Source: Prauserella cavernicola (GTDB taxonomy: Bacteria > Actinomycetota > Actinomycetes > Mycobacteriales > Pseudonocardiaceae). From it: DNA of 64,000 nt. The position numbers and the translations under genes were made by a program. The notes below the pieces were generated by a model. The model saw nothing but the letters and a program-made list of their open reading frames with translations, had not been told where the DNA came from and searched no databases. Positions 50,566-59,971 of this stretch are shown in pieces. The stretch lies in NCBI RefSeq assembly GCF_016595675.1, contig NZ_JAENJH010000015.1, forward strand, positions 1-64,000. Reading direction: 5' to 3'. Within the stretch, counting starts at the first letter, position 1. Every line of letters begins with the position of its first letter.

Positions 50566-50583
50566 GGTAGGGCGAGCCCCACC
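50566..50583. promoter_or_regulatory. Operator candidate GGTAGGGC-GA-GCCCCACC, copy 1
   Basis: An 8-2-8 inverted repeat (one G-U-type mismatch) 83 nt before the sensor protein start. The 19-bp core GGGTAGGGCGAGCCCCACC recurs at 53195-53213 at similar distance (80 nt) from the acyltransferase start. Confidence 0.6.
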
Positions 50584-50666
50584 CCGGACCGGCCGGTGAG
50601 CATGATGGTTCCCGCAGGTCAACCGGGCCAGGCTGGATACCGTCAGCCACGAGAACGGAGTCAGTC

Positions 50667-51350
50667 ATGAACCCGGCACGCACCGAGTCCGGCCGCAGGC
50701 CGTCGATCGGCGGTTCGGTCGCCTACCTCCTGCTCAACCTGCCCGTCGGCATCGTGGGATTCGTCTTCCTGGTGACGATGCTGGCGGTGGGGGTGTCGAC
50801 GGCGATCATCTGGGTCGGAGTACCCCTGCTCGCGGTGACGATCCTGGCCACGCGCGGCGCGGCGCGGTTGGAGCGGGCCCGCATCTACGCGCTGCTCGAC
50901 TCCTACATCCACCTGCCCTACCGGCCGCTGCCGGAGGAGGGCCAGAAGGAGCGGTGGAAGGCGCGGCTGAAGGACTCCGCCACCTGGAAGGACGTCACGT
51001 ACTTCCTGCTGCTGTTCCCCATCGGCATCGCGCAGTTCGTCATCACAGTGACCCTGTGGGCGGCGGCGCTGGGCCTGACCACGCTGCCCATCTACTACCG
51101 ATTCCTGCCCGAGGGCGCCTACTACTTCCCGGCCTGGGACGTCCGCTGGTTCACCGTCGACTCGGTGGTGTCGGCGCTGCCGTGGGCCGCGCTGGGCGTG
51201 CTGCTGCTAGGTGTCTCGGCCGTGGTGTGCCGCGGGATCGCCACCGCACACGCCCGCTTCGCGGAGCTCATGCTCGGCCCTGGCAGGGAGCGGGAGGAGT
51301 CCGATGCGTCCTTTCCCGGCACCGCGACCATGAGCCCGGTGGCAGGATGA
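50667..51350 (+). CDS. Membrane sensor-domain protein
   Basis: A 227-aa protein with four membrane segments (about 16-57 and 107-145, plus one near 170-195). It is the stand-alone form of the putative sensor domain found at the N-terminus of the next gene's kinase (TWKDVTYFLLLFPIGIAQF here, TWRDLGYLLIAFPLGILEF there). Its stop overlaps the kinase ATG (ATGA). Probably part of the same signalling complex. Confidence 0.82.
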   Translation: MNPARTESGRRPSIGGSVAYLLLNLPVGIVGFVFLVTMLAVGVSTAIIWVGVPLLAVTILATRGAARLERARIYALLDSYIHLPYRPLPEEGQKERWKARLKDSATWKDVTYFLLLFPIGIAQFVITVTLWAAALGLTTLPIYYRFLPEGAYYFPAWDVRWFTVDSVVSALPWAALGVLLLGVSAVVCRGIATAHARFAELMLGPGREREESDASFPGTATMSPVAG

Positions 51351-52510
51351 TGACCAGTTCGGCGACGGAGGACCCACCCATGACGGACGCCAGACCGGAG
51401 GCGCGCCAGCCGCGGCCGCAGGCCTTCAAGGCCATCGGCTTCATGGTGGCGAGCTTCCCGTTGAGACTGGTGCAGTTCGTCCTGCTGGTCGTCCTCGTCA
51501 CGGTGGGTATCGGCACCGTGGTGATCTGGGTCGGCATTCCGATCCTGCTCACCGTGACGTGGCTGACCCGCTGGTTCGCCGATGTCGAGCGTGCCTGGGT
51601 GCGCTCGGCGCTCGGCACGCGGATGCCGCCGGTCGAGCGACTGCAGGTCGAGGGCGGCTGGTTGCGCCGCTGGTTCGGCCAGCTCACCGACCCGACCACC
51701 TGGCGAGACCTCGGCTACCTGCTGATCGCCTTCCCGCTCGGCATTCTGGAGTTCGCGATCGGCCTGGTGGCGATCGTGCTGCTGCCCATCGCGATCTGGG
51801 TCGTTCCCGGGATCGGCTACCTGCACGGCAGGCTGGCCCTGTCGTTGCTCGGGCCGCCGAAGGCGCGGCGGCTGCAGGAGAAGGCGTCGCAGCTGCAGGC
51901 GTCGAGGGCCCGCGGAGTCGACGCCGCTGAGGCCGAGCGCAGGCGCATCGAACGCGACCTGCACGACGGTGCCCAGCAGCGGCTGGTGTCGGTGGCGATG
52001 AGCCTCGGGCGCGCGAAGTCGAAGCTCGAGGGCGATCCGGTCGCGCTGCGCACGCTGATCGACGAAGCCCACACCGACGCCAAGCTCGCGGTGTCGGAGC
52101 TGCGCGACCTCGCCCGCGGCATCTATCCGGCCGTGCTGGCCGACCGGGGACTCGACGCGGCGCTCTCGGCGCAGGCCGCGAAGTCCCCGATCCACGTCGA
52201 CGTGGACGTCGAGGTGGACCCGAGGCCGCCAGCGGCCGTCGAGACCACCGCCTACTTCATCGTGGGCGAGACGCTGACCAACGTCGCCAAGCACGCGGGC
52301 GCCTCCGAGGCGGGAGTGCGGGTGTGGCGGACCGACGAGACCGTGGTGGTCGAGGTGACCGACAACGGGCGCGGGGGCGCGCAGATCCGGCCAGGGGGTG
52401 GCCTTGCGGGCCTCGCGGACCGGGCTGCCACGATTGACGGCGTCATCTCCGTCGTCAGCCCACCCGGCGGTCCCACGGTGATCCGAGCGGACCTTCCCTG
52501 CACGTGGTGA
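51347..52510 (+). CDS. DesK-type histidine kinase
   Basis: A 387-aa protein. The membrane sensor domain covers about 28-165, a coiled linker follows, then HisKA_3 with H206 (ERDLHDGAQQRLVSVAMS). The HATPase has GETLTNVAKHA, VTDNGRGGA and GGGLAGLADRA. Two start codons (51347, 51350) are adjacent. It presumably phosphorylates the LuxR-type regulator 30 bp downstream. Confidence 0.92.
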   Translation: MMTSSATEDPPMTDARPEARQPRPQAFKAIGFMVASFPLRLVQFVLLVVLVTVGIGTVVIWVGIPILLTVTWLTRWFADVERAWVRSALGTRMPPVERLQVEGGWLRRWFGQLTDPTTWRDLGYLLIAFPLGILEFAIGLVAIVLLPIAIWVVPGIGYLHGRLALSLLGPPKARRLQEKASQLQASRARGVDAAEAERRRIERDLHDGAQQRLVSVAMSLGRAKSKLEGDPVALRTLIDEAHTDAKLAVSELRDLARGIYPAVLADRGLDAALSAQAAKSPIHVDVDVEVDPRPPAAVETTAYFIVGETLTNVAKHAGASEAGVRVWRTDETVVVEVTDNGRGGAQIRPGGGLAGLADRAATIDGVISVVSPPGGPTVIRADLPCTW

Positions 52511-52540
52511 GCTGCTGTTGTTCACCACTGGGGAGCTTGG

Positions 52541-53182
52541 ATGCGGGTGGTCATTGCCGAGGATGCCGTTCTGCTGCGGGCTGGGGTGCAACGCCTGCTC
52601 GCCGATGAGGGCATCGACACCGTCGCCGCCGTCGGTTCCGGCGACGAACTGCTGACCGCCGTCGAACAGCACCGGCCGGAACTGGCCATCGTCGACGTGC
52701 GCATGCCGCCGACGTTCACCGACGAGGGGCTGCGGGCCGCGTTGCGCGCGAGGGAGAACATCGCGGGGCTGCCGGTGCTGGTGCTCTCGCAGTACGTCGA
52801 GGAGACCTATGCGGTCGAGCTGCTCTCCGCGGGCGCGGGCGGGGTCGGCTACCTGCTCAAGGAGCGGGTCGCCGATGTCACCGAGTTCCTCGACGCGGTG
52901 CGCCGCGTCGCCGGCGGCGGCACCGCCATCGACCCGGAAGTGATCGCGCAGCTCATGGCGCGCGGCAGGAAGAACCCGCTCGACTCGCTGACGGCCCGCG
53001 AGAGCGAGGTGCTCGGCCTCATGGCGCAGGGCCTGTCCAACACCGCGATCGCGACCGGTCTCGTCGTGTCGCACGGCGCCGTCGAGAAGCACATCGGCAA
53101 CATCTTCGCCAAGCTCGGTCTGGAGGCCAGCTCCGAGGAGCATCGCCGCGTGCGCGCGGTGCTCACCTACCTCGGCCGCTGA
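52541..53182 (+). CDS. LuxR/NarL-type response regulator (DesR-like)
   Basis: A 213-aa protein. Phospho-acceptor D52 is in AIVDVRMPPTFTDEG; KERV supplies the receiver Lys. The LuxR helix-turn-helix is LTARESEVLGLMAQGLSNTA through VEKHIGNIFAKL. ATG 52541 follows GGGGAG. The repeated 19-bp palindrome before both this operon and the acyltransferase gene is its probable target. Confidence 0.92.
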   Translation: MRVVIAEDAVLLRAGVQRLLADEGIDTVAAVGSGDELLTAVEQHRPELAIVDVRMPPTFTDEGLRAALRARENIAGLPVLVLSQYVEETYAVELLSAGAGGVGYLLKERVADVTEFLDAVRRVAGGGTAIDPEVIAQLMARGRKNPLDSLTARESEVLGLMAQGLSNTAIATGLVVSHGAVEKHIGNIFAKLGLEASSEEHRRVRAVLTYLGR

Positions 53183-53195
53183 CGTCTGGTGCGAG

Positions 53196-53213
53196 GGTAG
53201 GGCGAGCCCCACC
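53196..53213. promoter_or_regulatory. Operator candidate GGTAGGGC-GA-GCCCCACC, copy 2
   Basis: Identical over 19 bp to the site at 50565-50583; 80 nt before the acyltransferase start. Suggests joint control of the two transcription units by the intervening response regulator. Confidence 0.6.
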
Positions 53214-53293
53214 GGCACACCGGCGAAAACCGGAACACCAAGACGCCGGTCTGCACCGCTGTGGGAAAGACCCTGGTTGACCAGGCTTGACGC

Positions 53294-54559
53294 ATGATCA
53301 CGAGCCAGTTGAGCCCGCCACGCGCCAGGGACCGTTTCCTCGACATCGTCCGCGCACTCGCCATCCTCGGCGTGGTCGTCCAGCACTGGGCGATGCCGGT
53401 GCTCGACTACTCGGGCGGCGAGCTCACCACCGGCAACGCGCTCACGACGCCCGGCTGGTGGGCCGTCACGTGGCTGTCGCAGGTGATGCCGCTCGTGTTC
53501 TTCGCGGGTGGCGCGGCGAACCTGATCTCGCTGCGCCGCGCGAGCTCCACTCGCGACTGGCTCGCCGGGCGGCTGCGCAGGCTGCTGCTGCCCGTGCTGC
53601 CGCTGTTCGCGGTCTGGCTCGTGGTCCCGAGGCTGTTGCGCGACCTCGGCGTGCCGGAGCAGCCCGTCGCGCTCGCAGGCTCGATCGCCGCGCAGCTGCT
53701 GTGGTTCCTCGCCGTCTACCTGCTCACCATCCTGGCGACCCCGATCATGGCCGCGGCCCACCGCCGCATCGGCCTCTGGGCCCCGCTGGCGCTGTCCGTG
53801 GCCGCCGCGGCGGTCGACGTCGCCCGCTTCGACGGCGTGCCGCTGGTCGGCTACGCCAACGCCGTGTTCGTCTGGCTCGCGGTACACCAGCTCGGCTTCT
53901 ACTACGCCGAAGGCAGGCTCGGCCGCCTCTCCCCTCGCCTCGCACTCGGACTGTCGGCCGTGGGCTTCGGCGTCACCGCACTGCTCGTCGCGTTCGGTCC
54001 TTACGCCGCGAGCATGATCGGCATGCCGGGCGCGCCCGTGTCGAACATGAGCCCGCCGACCGTGTGCCTGGTGAGCCTGGCGCTGGGCCAGATCGGACTC
54101 GCGCTGGCCGCGAAGCGGGCGCTGACCAGGCTCGCCGAGCGGCCCGCGATCGGCTCCGCGCTCGGCTGGGTCGGCCCGCGGTTCATGAGCATCTACCTGT
54201 GGCACATGCCCGCACTCGTCGTGGTCTCCGGGGTCACGGTGCTCGCACTGGACTACGCCACACCGGTGCCGGGCAGTCTGCTGTGGCTCGCCGCGCTGCC
54301 CGCTTGGCTGGTCCTCACCGGACTCGTGCTCGTCGGCCTGCTGCGGCTGTTCGGCCGCTTCGAGGCCGCACCCCGCCCGGCCACGGTCACCGCTCCCGCC
54401 TGGCAGCTGGTGACAGCGGGCCTGCTCGCCGCGGGCGGGCTGCTCGGACTGGCCGCGAAGGGCTTCGCCAACGGCCCCGAACTGTGGATCGCTCTCGTCG
54501 CGGGTGCGTTCGTGCTCAGCGGCAAGGCCGTGACGCGCGAACCCGCGAAGGCGGCCTAG
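53294..54559 (+). CDS. Acyltransferase 3-family membrane protein
   Basis: A 421-aa protein with about ten membrane segments of the acyltransferase 3/OafB-like family. RDRFLDIVRALAILGVVVQH carries the conserved Arg and His, and VFFAGGAANLISL is the second motif; the end is cytosolic. It probably O-acylates a lipid or surface glycan. Downstream of a two-component system and preceded by the shared 19-bp site. Confidence 0.9.
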   Translation: MITSQLSPPRARDRFLDIVRALAILGVVVQHWAMPVLDYSGGELTTGNALTTPGWWAVTWLSQVMPLVFFAGGAANLISLRRASSTRDWLAGRLRRLLLPVLPLFAVWLVVPRLLRDLGVPEQPVALAGSIAAQLLWFLAVYLLTILATPIMAAAHRRIGLWAPLALSVAAAAVDVARFDGVPLVGYANAVFVWLAVHQLGFYYAEGRLGRLSPRLALGLSAVGFGVTALLVAFGPYAASMIGMPGAPVSNMSPPTVCLVSLALGQIGLALAAKRALTRLAERPAIGSALGWVGPRFMSIYLWHMPALVVVSGVTVLALDYATPVPGSLLWLAALPAWLVLTGLVLVGLLRLFGRFEAAPRPATVTAPAWQLVTAGLLAAGGLLGLAAKGFANGPELWIALVAGAFVLSGKAVTREPAKAA

Positions 54560-54567
54560 TCCCCGAA

Positions 54568-55461
54568 CTAGACCCCGAGCAGCTTCGCGGGCGTGTCGTG
54601 CAGGACGGCGCGGAGGAACGGCTCACCGAGCCGCTCGTCCGCGTCGGCCCACCGCGCGATCGCCCGCAGCTGCGTCGCGTAGTCGTACGGGATGTTCGGG
54701 AAGTCGGTGCCCAGCACGATCCGGTCCGGCACCTCGGCGAGTCTGGCGGGCCAGTCAGCCGGCGCAGGCATGAAGTTCTCCGTGAACGGCACGCCGACCA
54801 TCGTGGTGTCGAGATAGACCCTCGGGTAGTTCGCCACCAGCTCGAGCGCCTGCTCGTACTCGGGCATGCCCGCGTGCGCGAGCACCGTCACCAGCCTCGG
54901 ATGCCGGGCCAGCACCTCGCCGAACACGTCGAGCCCGGTGTGCTTGCCCCGCCGGGGACCGTGTCCACAGTGGATCACCACCGGAACGCCCGCGTCGGCG
55001 ATCGCCGCCCACGCGTCGTCCAGCTGCCGGTCCCCCGGGTCGTACGCGCCCACCTGCACGTGGGCCTTGAAGCAGCGCACCCCGGCCCGCAGCGCCGAAT
55101 CCACATAAGACGCGGCACCTGGCTCCGGGAACAGGGTGGCCGTGGGCACGGCGTCGGGCTCACGGGCGGCGAAGTCGAGCACCCACTGGTTGAGCCACTC
55201 GGCCATGCCGGGCTTGTGCGGGTACACGAGCGGGGCGAACCGGCGGACGCCGAACGAGCGCAGGACGTCGAGCCGCTCCTGCTCGGGAAGCCGGTAGAAC
55301 ACCGGCCACTCCATGCCGTAGTTGGCGAGCGCGTCGTCGAAGTACGCCCACACCTTCGTGAGCATCCGCTCGGGCAGGAAGTGCACGTGGATGTCCACGA
55401 GCCCGTCCAGCCCGAGCCCCCGCACCCAGCCCGCGACGTCGGCGTCCGATTCGGGTCCCAT
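54568..55461 (-). CDS. Amidohydrolase 2-family metal-dependent hydrolase
   Basis: A 297-aa TIM-barrel hydrolase. Metal ligands appear as DIHVHFLPERM (HxH), VVIHCGHGP, LAHAGMPEYEQ and GTDFPN. This is the ACMSD/decarboxylase-like amidohydrolase 2 group. The substrate is not assigned. Its ATG overlaps the smpB stop by one base (TGATG). Confidence 0.87.
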   Translation of the reverse strand: MGPESDADVAGWVRGLGLDGLVDIHVHFLPERMLTKVWAYFDDALANYGMEWPVFYRLPEQERLDVLRSFGVRRFAPLVYPHKPGMAEWLNQWVLDFAAREPDAVPTATLFPEPGAASYVDSALRAGVRCFKAHVQVGAYDPGDRQLDDAWAAIADAGVPVVIHCGHGPRRGKHTGLDVFGEVLARHPRLVTVLAHAGMPEYEQALELVANYPRVYLDTTMVGVPFTENFMPAPADWPARLAEVPDRIVLGTDFPNIPYDYATQLRAIARWADADERLGEPFLRAVLHDTPAKLLGV

Positions 55462-55943
55462 CAGCGGCGGTACTTGCCCTTCACGGCGCGGCCCATCGCC
55501 TTGGCCACCTCACGGTCGGCGTCGCGCTTGGCGAGCGACTGGCGCTTGTCGTAGGCCTTCTTGCCCCTGGCGAGCGCCAGCTCCACCTTCACCTTGCCGT
55601 CCTTGAAGTACATCGACAACGGGACGAGGCTGATGCCGCTGTCCTTGGTCTTGCCGATGAGCTTCTCGATCTCGCCCCTGTGCAGCAGGAGCTTGCGGGT
55701 ACGCCGGGGCGCGTGGTTGGTCCACGTGCCCTGGGCGTACTCCGCGATGTGCAGGCCGCGCAGGAAGATCTCGCCGTCGTCGACCGTCGCGAACGCGTCG
55801 GTCAGCGACGCCTTGCCGTCCCGCAGGCTCTTCACCTCGGTACCGACGAGCACCACGCCCGCCTCGTACGTGTCGAGGATCGCGTAGTCGTGGCGGGCAC
55901 GACGGTTCGACGCGATCACCTTGCGGCCGACTTCCTTGGGCAT
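55461..55943 (-). CDS. smpB: SsrA-binding protein SmpB
   Basis: A 160-aa protein of standard length: [50 protein letters not shown], then a basic tail ([20 protein letters not shown]). It binds tmRNA for trans-translation. It follows ftsX by 16 bp on the same strand. Confidence 0.97.
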   Translation of the reverse strand: MPKEVGRKVIASNRRARHDYAILDTYEAGVVLVGTEVKSLRDGKASLTDAFATVDDGEIFLRGLHIAEYAQGTWTNHAPRRTRKLLLHRGEIEKLIGKTKDSGISLVPLSMYFKDGKVKVELALARGKKAYDKRQSLAKRDADREVAKAMGRAVKGKYRR

Positions 55944-55959
55944 ACCTTCGACTCTAGCT

Positions 55960-56859
55960 CTAGTGGCGCACGTACAGGCGCAACGTCACGTAGCCGGTGA
56001 CCGCCGAGATCAGCATCGACGTGATGAGCAGGATCGGCGCCACTGGGAACAGCACGTCGAACAGCTCGATCTTGGGTATCGCGCCGCCGGTCGCCTCGAG
56101 GATCCGGTCGAGCGCCACGTACTTCAACGCCACCAGCCCCGCGACGCCGAGGATCGCGCCCAGGGCGCCCGCGACCACCGCCTCCAGGAGGAACGGCAGC
56201 TGTGTGTACCAGCGCGTGGCACCCACCAACCGCATGATCCCCACTTCCGTTCGCCGCGTGTAGGCGGAGACCTGGATGGTGTTGGCGATCAGCAGCACGG
56301 CGGCCAGCGCGGCGATGAGCGCGATGATGAACGTGCCGTTGCGGCCGGAGTTGAGCAGGTCGAAGAAGCGGTCGAGGAACTTGTTCTGGTCGTCAACGTT
56401 GGCGACGCCCGCCTGTCCCGAGAACTCCTGCACGATCACGTCACTGCGGGCGGGATCGAACAGTTTGACGTGCAGGGACGCGGGCAGCGCCTCGGGCCTG
56501 GCGAGCTCCACGAGCTCGGGCTGGCCCTCGAAGATGCGCTGGAAGCGCTCGTAGGCCTGGGCGCGGTCCTCGAAGACCACGGACTCGACGGCCTGGTTGC
56601 TCTCGAGGGATTGGCGGATGGACGCACAGGGCTCGCCGGTGCAGTCCTGGTCGTTGGCGCTGATGTCCTCGGTCAGATAGACCGTCACCTCGACGTCGTC
56701 GAGATAACTGGCCTGCATCTTGTCGATCGTGCGGACGAAGAGCAGGCCACCACCGAACATGCCCAGCGAGATGGCGGTGGTGAGGATCATCGCGATGGTC
56801 ATCGTCACGTTCCGGCGTAGACCGGTGACGACCTCGCTGAACACGAAGCTGGCACGCAT
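55960..56859 (-). CDS. ftsX: Cell division protein FtsX
   Basis: A 299-aa protein. An N-terminal cytoplasmic tail and one membrane helix (about 22-44) precede an extracellular domain (about 45-170). Three further helices follow, with [18 protein letters not shown] between them, typical of FtsX. It partners FtsE and controls cell-wall hydrolases. Start ATG 56859; ftsE lies 71 bp upstream. Confidence 0.95.
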   Translation of the reverse strand: MRASFVFSEVVTGLRRNVTMTIAMILTTAISLGMFGGGLLFVRTIDKMQASYLDDVEVTVYLTEDISANDQDCTGEPCASIRQSLESNQAVESVVFEDRAQAYERFQRIFEGQPELVELARPEALPASLHVKLFDPARSDVIVQEFSGQAGVANVDDQNKFLDRFFDLLNSGRNGTFIIALIAALAAVLLIANTIQVSAYTRRTEVGIMRLVGATRWYTQLPFLLEAVVAGALGAILGVAGLVALKYVALDRILEATGGAIPKIELFDVLFPVAPILLITSMLISAVTGYVTLRLYVRH

Positions 56860-56930
56860 CGGAGGGGCAGTTCCTTGGGTCGGGGGCTAACGGGGCGGGG
56901 GTGTGGGGGAGAGCTCGGCGCTGCGGGGGA

Positions 56931-57620
56931 TCAGCGACCGACGCCGTAGACGCCTCGTTTGTCGTCACGGATCACCTTGCCGAGATGGAGCTCGACGACA
57001 CGGCGACGCATGGAGTCGACGATCGAGTGGTCGTGGGTTGCCATGAGCACCGTGGTGCCGGTGCGGTTGATCCGCTCCAGCAGCAGCATGATGTCCTGGC
57101 TGGTGTCGGGGTCCAGGTTTCCCGTCGGCTCGTCGGCCAGCAGCACCAGCGGCCGGTTCACGAACGCACGGGCGATCGCGACACGCTGCTGCTCACCACC
57201 CGACAGCTCGTTGGGCATGCGGTCGGCCTTGCCTTCGAGACCGACCAGCTCCAGCACCTCGGGCACCACCTTGGTGATGGTGCGTTTGGGCTTGCCGATC
57301 ACCTCGAGTGCGAACGCGACGTTCTCTGCGACCGTCTTGTTCGCCAGCAGGCGGAAGTCCTGGAAGACACAGCCCATCGTCTGCCGCAGCCGGGGAACCC
57401 TGCGGCGGGCCATCTTGGCGACGTCGAAGTTCGACACCATCACGCGGCCCTTGCTGGGAACCTCCTCACGCAGCAACAACCTGAGGAACGTCGACTTGCC
57501 GGACCCCGAGGGGCCGATGAGGAAGACGAACTCACCCTTGTCCACGTCCACGGACACCCCGTCGAGTGCGGGGCGCGCCGAAGTCTTGTAGACCTTGGAA
57601 ACAGAATCGAGCCGGATCAC
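56931..57620 (-). CDS. ftsE: Cell division ATP-binding protein FtsE
   Basis: A 229-aa ABC ATPase. Walker [10 protein letters not shown] is at 36-44, the signature is [14 protein letters not shown], and Walker B is [17 protein letters not shown]. It forms the FtsEX complex with the downstream membrane protein. prfB is 53 bp upstream on the same strand. Confidence 0.96.
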   Translation of the reverse strand: MIRLDSVSKVYKTSARPALDGVSVDVDKGEFVFLIGPSGSGKSTFLRLLLREEVPSKGRVMVSNFDVAKMARRRVPRLRQTMGCVFQDFRLLANKTVAENVAFALEVIGKPKRTITKVVPEVLELVGLEGKADRMPNELSGGEQQRVAIARAFVNRPLVLLADEPTGNLDPDTSQDIMLLLERINRTGTTVLMATHDHSIVDSMRRRVVELHLGKVIRDDKRGVYGVGR

Positions 57621-57673
57621 GGTCCCGCATCCTACTCAGGGCGGCCGTTAAGGCCAGGTTGCCTCCGCAAACC

Positions 57674-58783
57674 TCAGGCCGCGTCGGCCTCCTGCTGCTT
57701 GCGCCACCGGATCCCGGCCTCGAGGAACGCGTCGAGTTCACCGTCCAGAACGGCGGTCGGATTGCCCACCTCGAAGCTGGTGCGCACGTCCTTCACCTGC
57801 TGATACGGGTGCAGCACGTAGTTGCGCATCTGGTTGCCCCAGCTGGAGCCGCCGTCACGCAGGGCGTCCAGTTCGGCACGCTCCTCGGCCTTCTTCCGCT
57901 GCAGCAGTTTGGCCTGCAGCACCTTCATGGCGGCGGCCTTGTTCTGCAGCTGCGACTTCTCGTTCTGGCACGAGACGACGACGCCGGTGGGCAGGTGGGT
58001 GATGCGGACCGCGGAGTCGGTGGTGTTCACGCTCTGTCCACCGGGTCCTGACGAGCGGTACACGTCCACGCGAATGTCCTTTTCGGGCACCTCGACGTGG
58101 TCGACCTCCTCGACCTCCGGCAGCACCTCGACGTGAGCGAAGGAGGTCTGCCTGCGGCTCTGGTTGTCGAACGGCGAGATGCGGACGAGCCGGTGGGTGC
58201 CCTGCTCGACCGAGAGCGTGCCGTAGACGTAGGGCGCGGTGACCTTGAAGGTCGCGGAGCGGATGCCCGCCTCTTCGGCGTAGGAGATGTCGTAGACGTC
58301 GGTCGGGTAACCGTGGCGCTCGGCCCAGCGCAGGTACATGCGCAGCAGCATCTCGGCCCAGTCCGCGGCGTCGACGCCACCGGCCTCGGAACGGATCGTG
58401 ACGACGGCGTTGCGCTGGTCGTACTCGCCGGAGAGCAGCGTGCGCACCTCGAGCGCGTCGACGTCCTTCGACAGGCCGGTCACGTCGTTCTCGGCCTCGG
58501 CCTTGCTCGCGGCGTCGCCCTCGGCCTCAGCGAGCTCGTAGAGCACGCCCAGATCGTCGAGGCGCTGCCGGAGCTCGGTGACCTTACGGATCTCCGCCTG
58601 CTTGTGCGAGAGCTGGCTGGTGACCTTCTGAGCGGCTTCGGGGTCGTCCCAGAGGTTCGGGCGCGCAGCCTCTTCCTCCAGCTCGGCGACTTCCTTGCGC
58701 AGGGAGTCGATGTCCATGACGGACTCGACCTGGGTCAGCTTGCCGCCGAGCTCCTTGAGGACGGTTTCGAAGTCTGCACTCAC
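57674..58783 (-). CDS. prfB: Peptide chain release factor 2
   Basis: A 369-aa protein. The SPF anticodon-mimic is in [12 protein letters not shown], and the catalytic GGQ is in [14 protein letters not shown]. The start is GTG 58783. There is no in-frame UGA near codon 25, so it lacks the programmed +1 frameshift of many bacterial RF2 genes. It recognises UGA and UAA. Confidence 0.96.
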   Translation of the reverse strand: MSADFETVLKELGGKLTQVESVMDIDSLRKEVAELEEEAARPNLWDDPEAAQKVTSQLSHKQAEIRKVTELRQRLDDLGVLYELAEAEGDAASKAEAENDVTGLSKDVDALEVRTLLSGEYDQRNAVVTIRSEAGGVDAADWAEMLLRMYLRWAERHGYPTDVYDISYAEEAGIRSATFKVTAPYVYGTLSVEQGTHRLVRISPFDNQSRRQTSFAHVEVLPEVEEVDHVEVPEKDIRVDVYRSSGPGGQSVNTTDSAVRITHLPTGVVVSCQNEKSQLQNKAAAMKVLQAKLLQRKKAEERAELDALRDGGSSWGNQMRNYVLHPYQQVKDVRTSFEVGNPTAVLDGELDAFLEAGIRWRKQQEADAA

Positions 58784-58884
58784 AACCCATAAGGCTACGG
58801 CAAATCGTGCGGCTGCTCGCGGCGGCCGCACGTAGCCGGTCCCGTCCGGCGGCGAGCGGGGATGAACGGCAGGGGCCGAGACAG

Positions 58885-58921
58885 GGAAAGCCCCCGCACC
58901 GAAAGGGTGCGCGGGCTTTCC
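58885..58921 (-). terminator. Terminator of the PadR-like gene
   Basis: A 16-bp stem with one mismatch (58885-58900 with 58906-58921) and a short loop, 45 nt past the stop of the minus-strand regulator gene. It lies between that gene and prfB. Confidence 0.8.
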
Positions 58922-58965
58922 GTCGGCCTCGTACGGCCGGCGAGGGGGGATCGCCGGACGCGGAC

Positions 58966-59463
58966 TTACGCGGAGACGGAGTCCAGCAGCTTCAGCGCCG
59001 CCCTGGCGTGCGCCTGGCCGAACTCGGCGACGGCCTTGGCGACCGGGTCGCCCGCCGCCTTGACGGCGGCCTTGGCCTCGTCGAGCTCGGCGCTGTACTC
59101 GGCCTTGGCCGAGTCGAGGAGCGTGGCGCGCTGCTTCGGCGTGAGCACGCTCGCGTGCACGACGCGCAGGATCAGCGGGCTGCGGAGGTGATCGGGACCG
59201 GAGTCGCTCGTCACCCAGGCCTTGAAGGCCTTCTTGCCCGCGGCGGTGATCAGGTACTGCTGGCTGGATCGGGGACCCTGCTTGCCGAGCCTCACGAGGC
59301 CTTCCTTGTGCAAGGCGGGAAGCTCCCGGTACACCTGGCTCCTCGTCACGCTGAAGAACGTGCCAAAGCGTTCCTCAGCTCCTGCGACGAGCTCGCCACC
59401 GGTGGCGGGGCCATCGTGAAGCAGTCCAAGCAGTGCTGCGGCGGTTGCGTTCAAATCGGACAC
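58966..59463 (-). CDS. PadR-family transcriptional regulator
   Basis: A 165-aa protein. The PadR winged helix covers 1-85 ([52 protein letters not shown]). A long C-terminal helical part follows. GTG 59463 fits the domain start. Two TCCACTGTGG motifs lie just upstream. Confidence 0.87.
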   Translation of the reverse strand: MSDLNATAAALLGLLHDGPATGGELVAGAEERFGTFFSVTRSQVYRELPALHKEGLVRLGKQGPRSSQQYLITAAGKKAFKAWVTSDSGPDHLRSPLILRVVHASVLTPKQRATLLDSAKAEYSAELDEAKAAVKAAGDPVAKAVAEFGQAHARAALKLLDSVSA

Positions 59464-59493
59464 GCATCTACCGTGCCACGCTTTCGGGCATCT

Positions 59494-59527
59494 GTCCACT
59501 GTGGTCCGGAATTCCGTCCACTGTGGA
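59494..59527. promoter_or_regulatory. Two TCCACTGTGG palindromes upstream of the PadR-like gene
   Basis: GTCCACTGTGG occurs at 59494-59504 and 59516-59526 (22-bp period); the second extends to a perfect TCCAC-T-GTGGA. This may be an operator pair, but the same palindrome also occurs inside coding regions elsewhere in the window. Confidence 0.4.
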
Positions 59528-59570
59528 ACCCGTGATTCAGAGAGCGCACCGCCCGCACCCCGGACAGCGA

Positions 59571-59604
59571 AAAGGGCCCGGATCGTTTCCGATCCGGGCC
59601 CTTT
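59571..59604. terminator. Terminator after initiator tRNA copy 1
   Basis: A perfect 15-bp stem AAAGGGCCCGGATCG with a TTTC loop, directly downstream of the minus-strand tRNA; the stem ends in TTT. Confidence 0.85.
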
Positions 59605-59608
59605 CACC

Positions 59609-59685
59609 TGGTAGCGGGGACAGGATTTGAACCTGCGACCTCTGGGTTATGAGCCCAGCGAGCTACCGAACTGCTCCACCCCGCG
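59609..59685 (-). tRNA. Initiator tRNA-fMet (CAT), copy 1, CCA encoded
   Basis: A 77-nt tRNA with anticodon CAT. Initiator hallmarks are the unpaired 1-72 position (C1 opposite T72) and three consecutive G-C pairs in the anticodon stem (CTGGG/CCCAG). The 3' CCA is encoded (59609-59611). Confidence 0.95.
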
Positions 59686-59829
59686 TCGTTGTGAAAACAA
59701 CCTTACCCCACGCATTTCCACCCTCAACACCCACCCCCCACTACCCCGGATGCAGCACCCGAATACTCCAAAAGCCGCGCCGACAGTGACGTAGCCAAGT
59801 GCGATGAAGCCAATGGGCGAAGCCCGAGG

Positions 59830-59915
59830 CGGGGGGGGTCCACGGGGCGGAGCCCCGCGGCGGGGGTCCAGGGGGCGGAGCCCGCCTGGCGGGGGCGCGG
59901 GGGTTCGACCCCCGA
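59830..59915. repeat. G-rich imperfect tandem repeat between initiator tRNAs
   Basis: Tandem imperfect units of GGGGGTCCACGGGGCGGAGC type, ending in GGGGTTCGACCCCCG. It resembles the G-rich hairpin region at 50017-50068. The 286-bp gap between the tRNAs holds no gene. Confidence 0.5.
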
Positions 59916-59924
59916 AAAAGCGAA

Positions 59925-59963
59925 GGAGGCCCGCTCTGCCTATTCCGGCAGAGACGGACCTCC
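59925..59963 (-). terminator. Terminator after initiator tRNA copy 2
   Basis: A 16-bp bulged stem (GGAGGCCCGCTCTGCC with its partner) downstream of the second tRNA, followed on the minus strand by TTCGCTTTTTC. Confidence 0.7.
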
Positions 59964-59971
59964 CACCTCAG

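Noticed and set aside
51122-54205. 1027-codon minus-strand open frame
   Set aside because: It spans parts of four well-supported plus-strand genes and reads as low-complexity Arg/His/Gly sequence; stop-free frames are common at this GC content.
58700-58783. Programmed frameshift in prfB
   Set aside because: The frame is continuous through the N-terminal region with no in-frame UGA, so no frameshift is needed.
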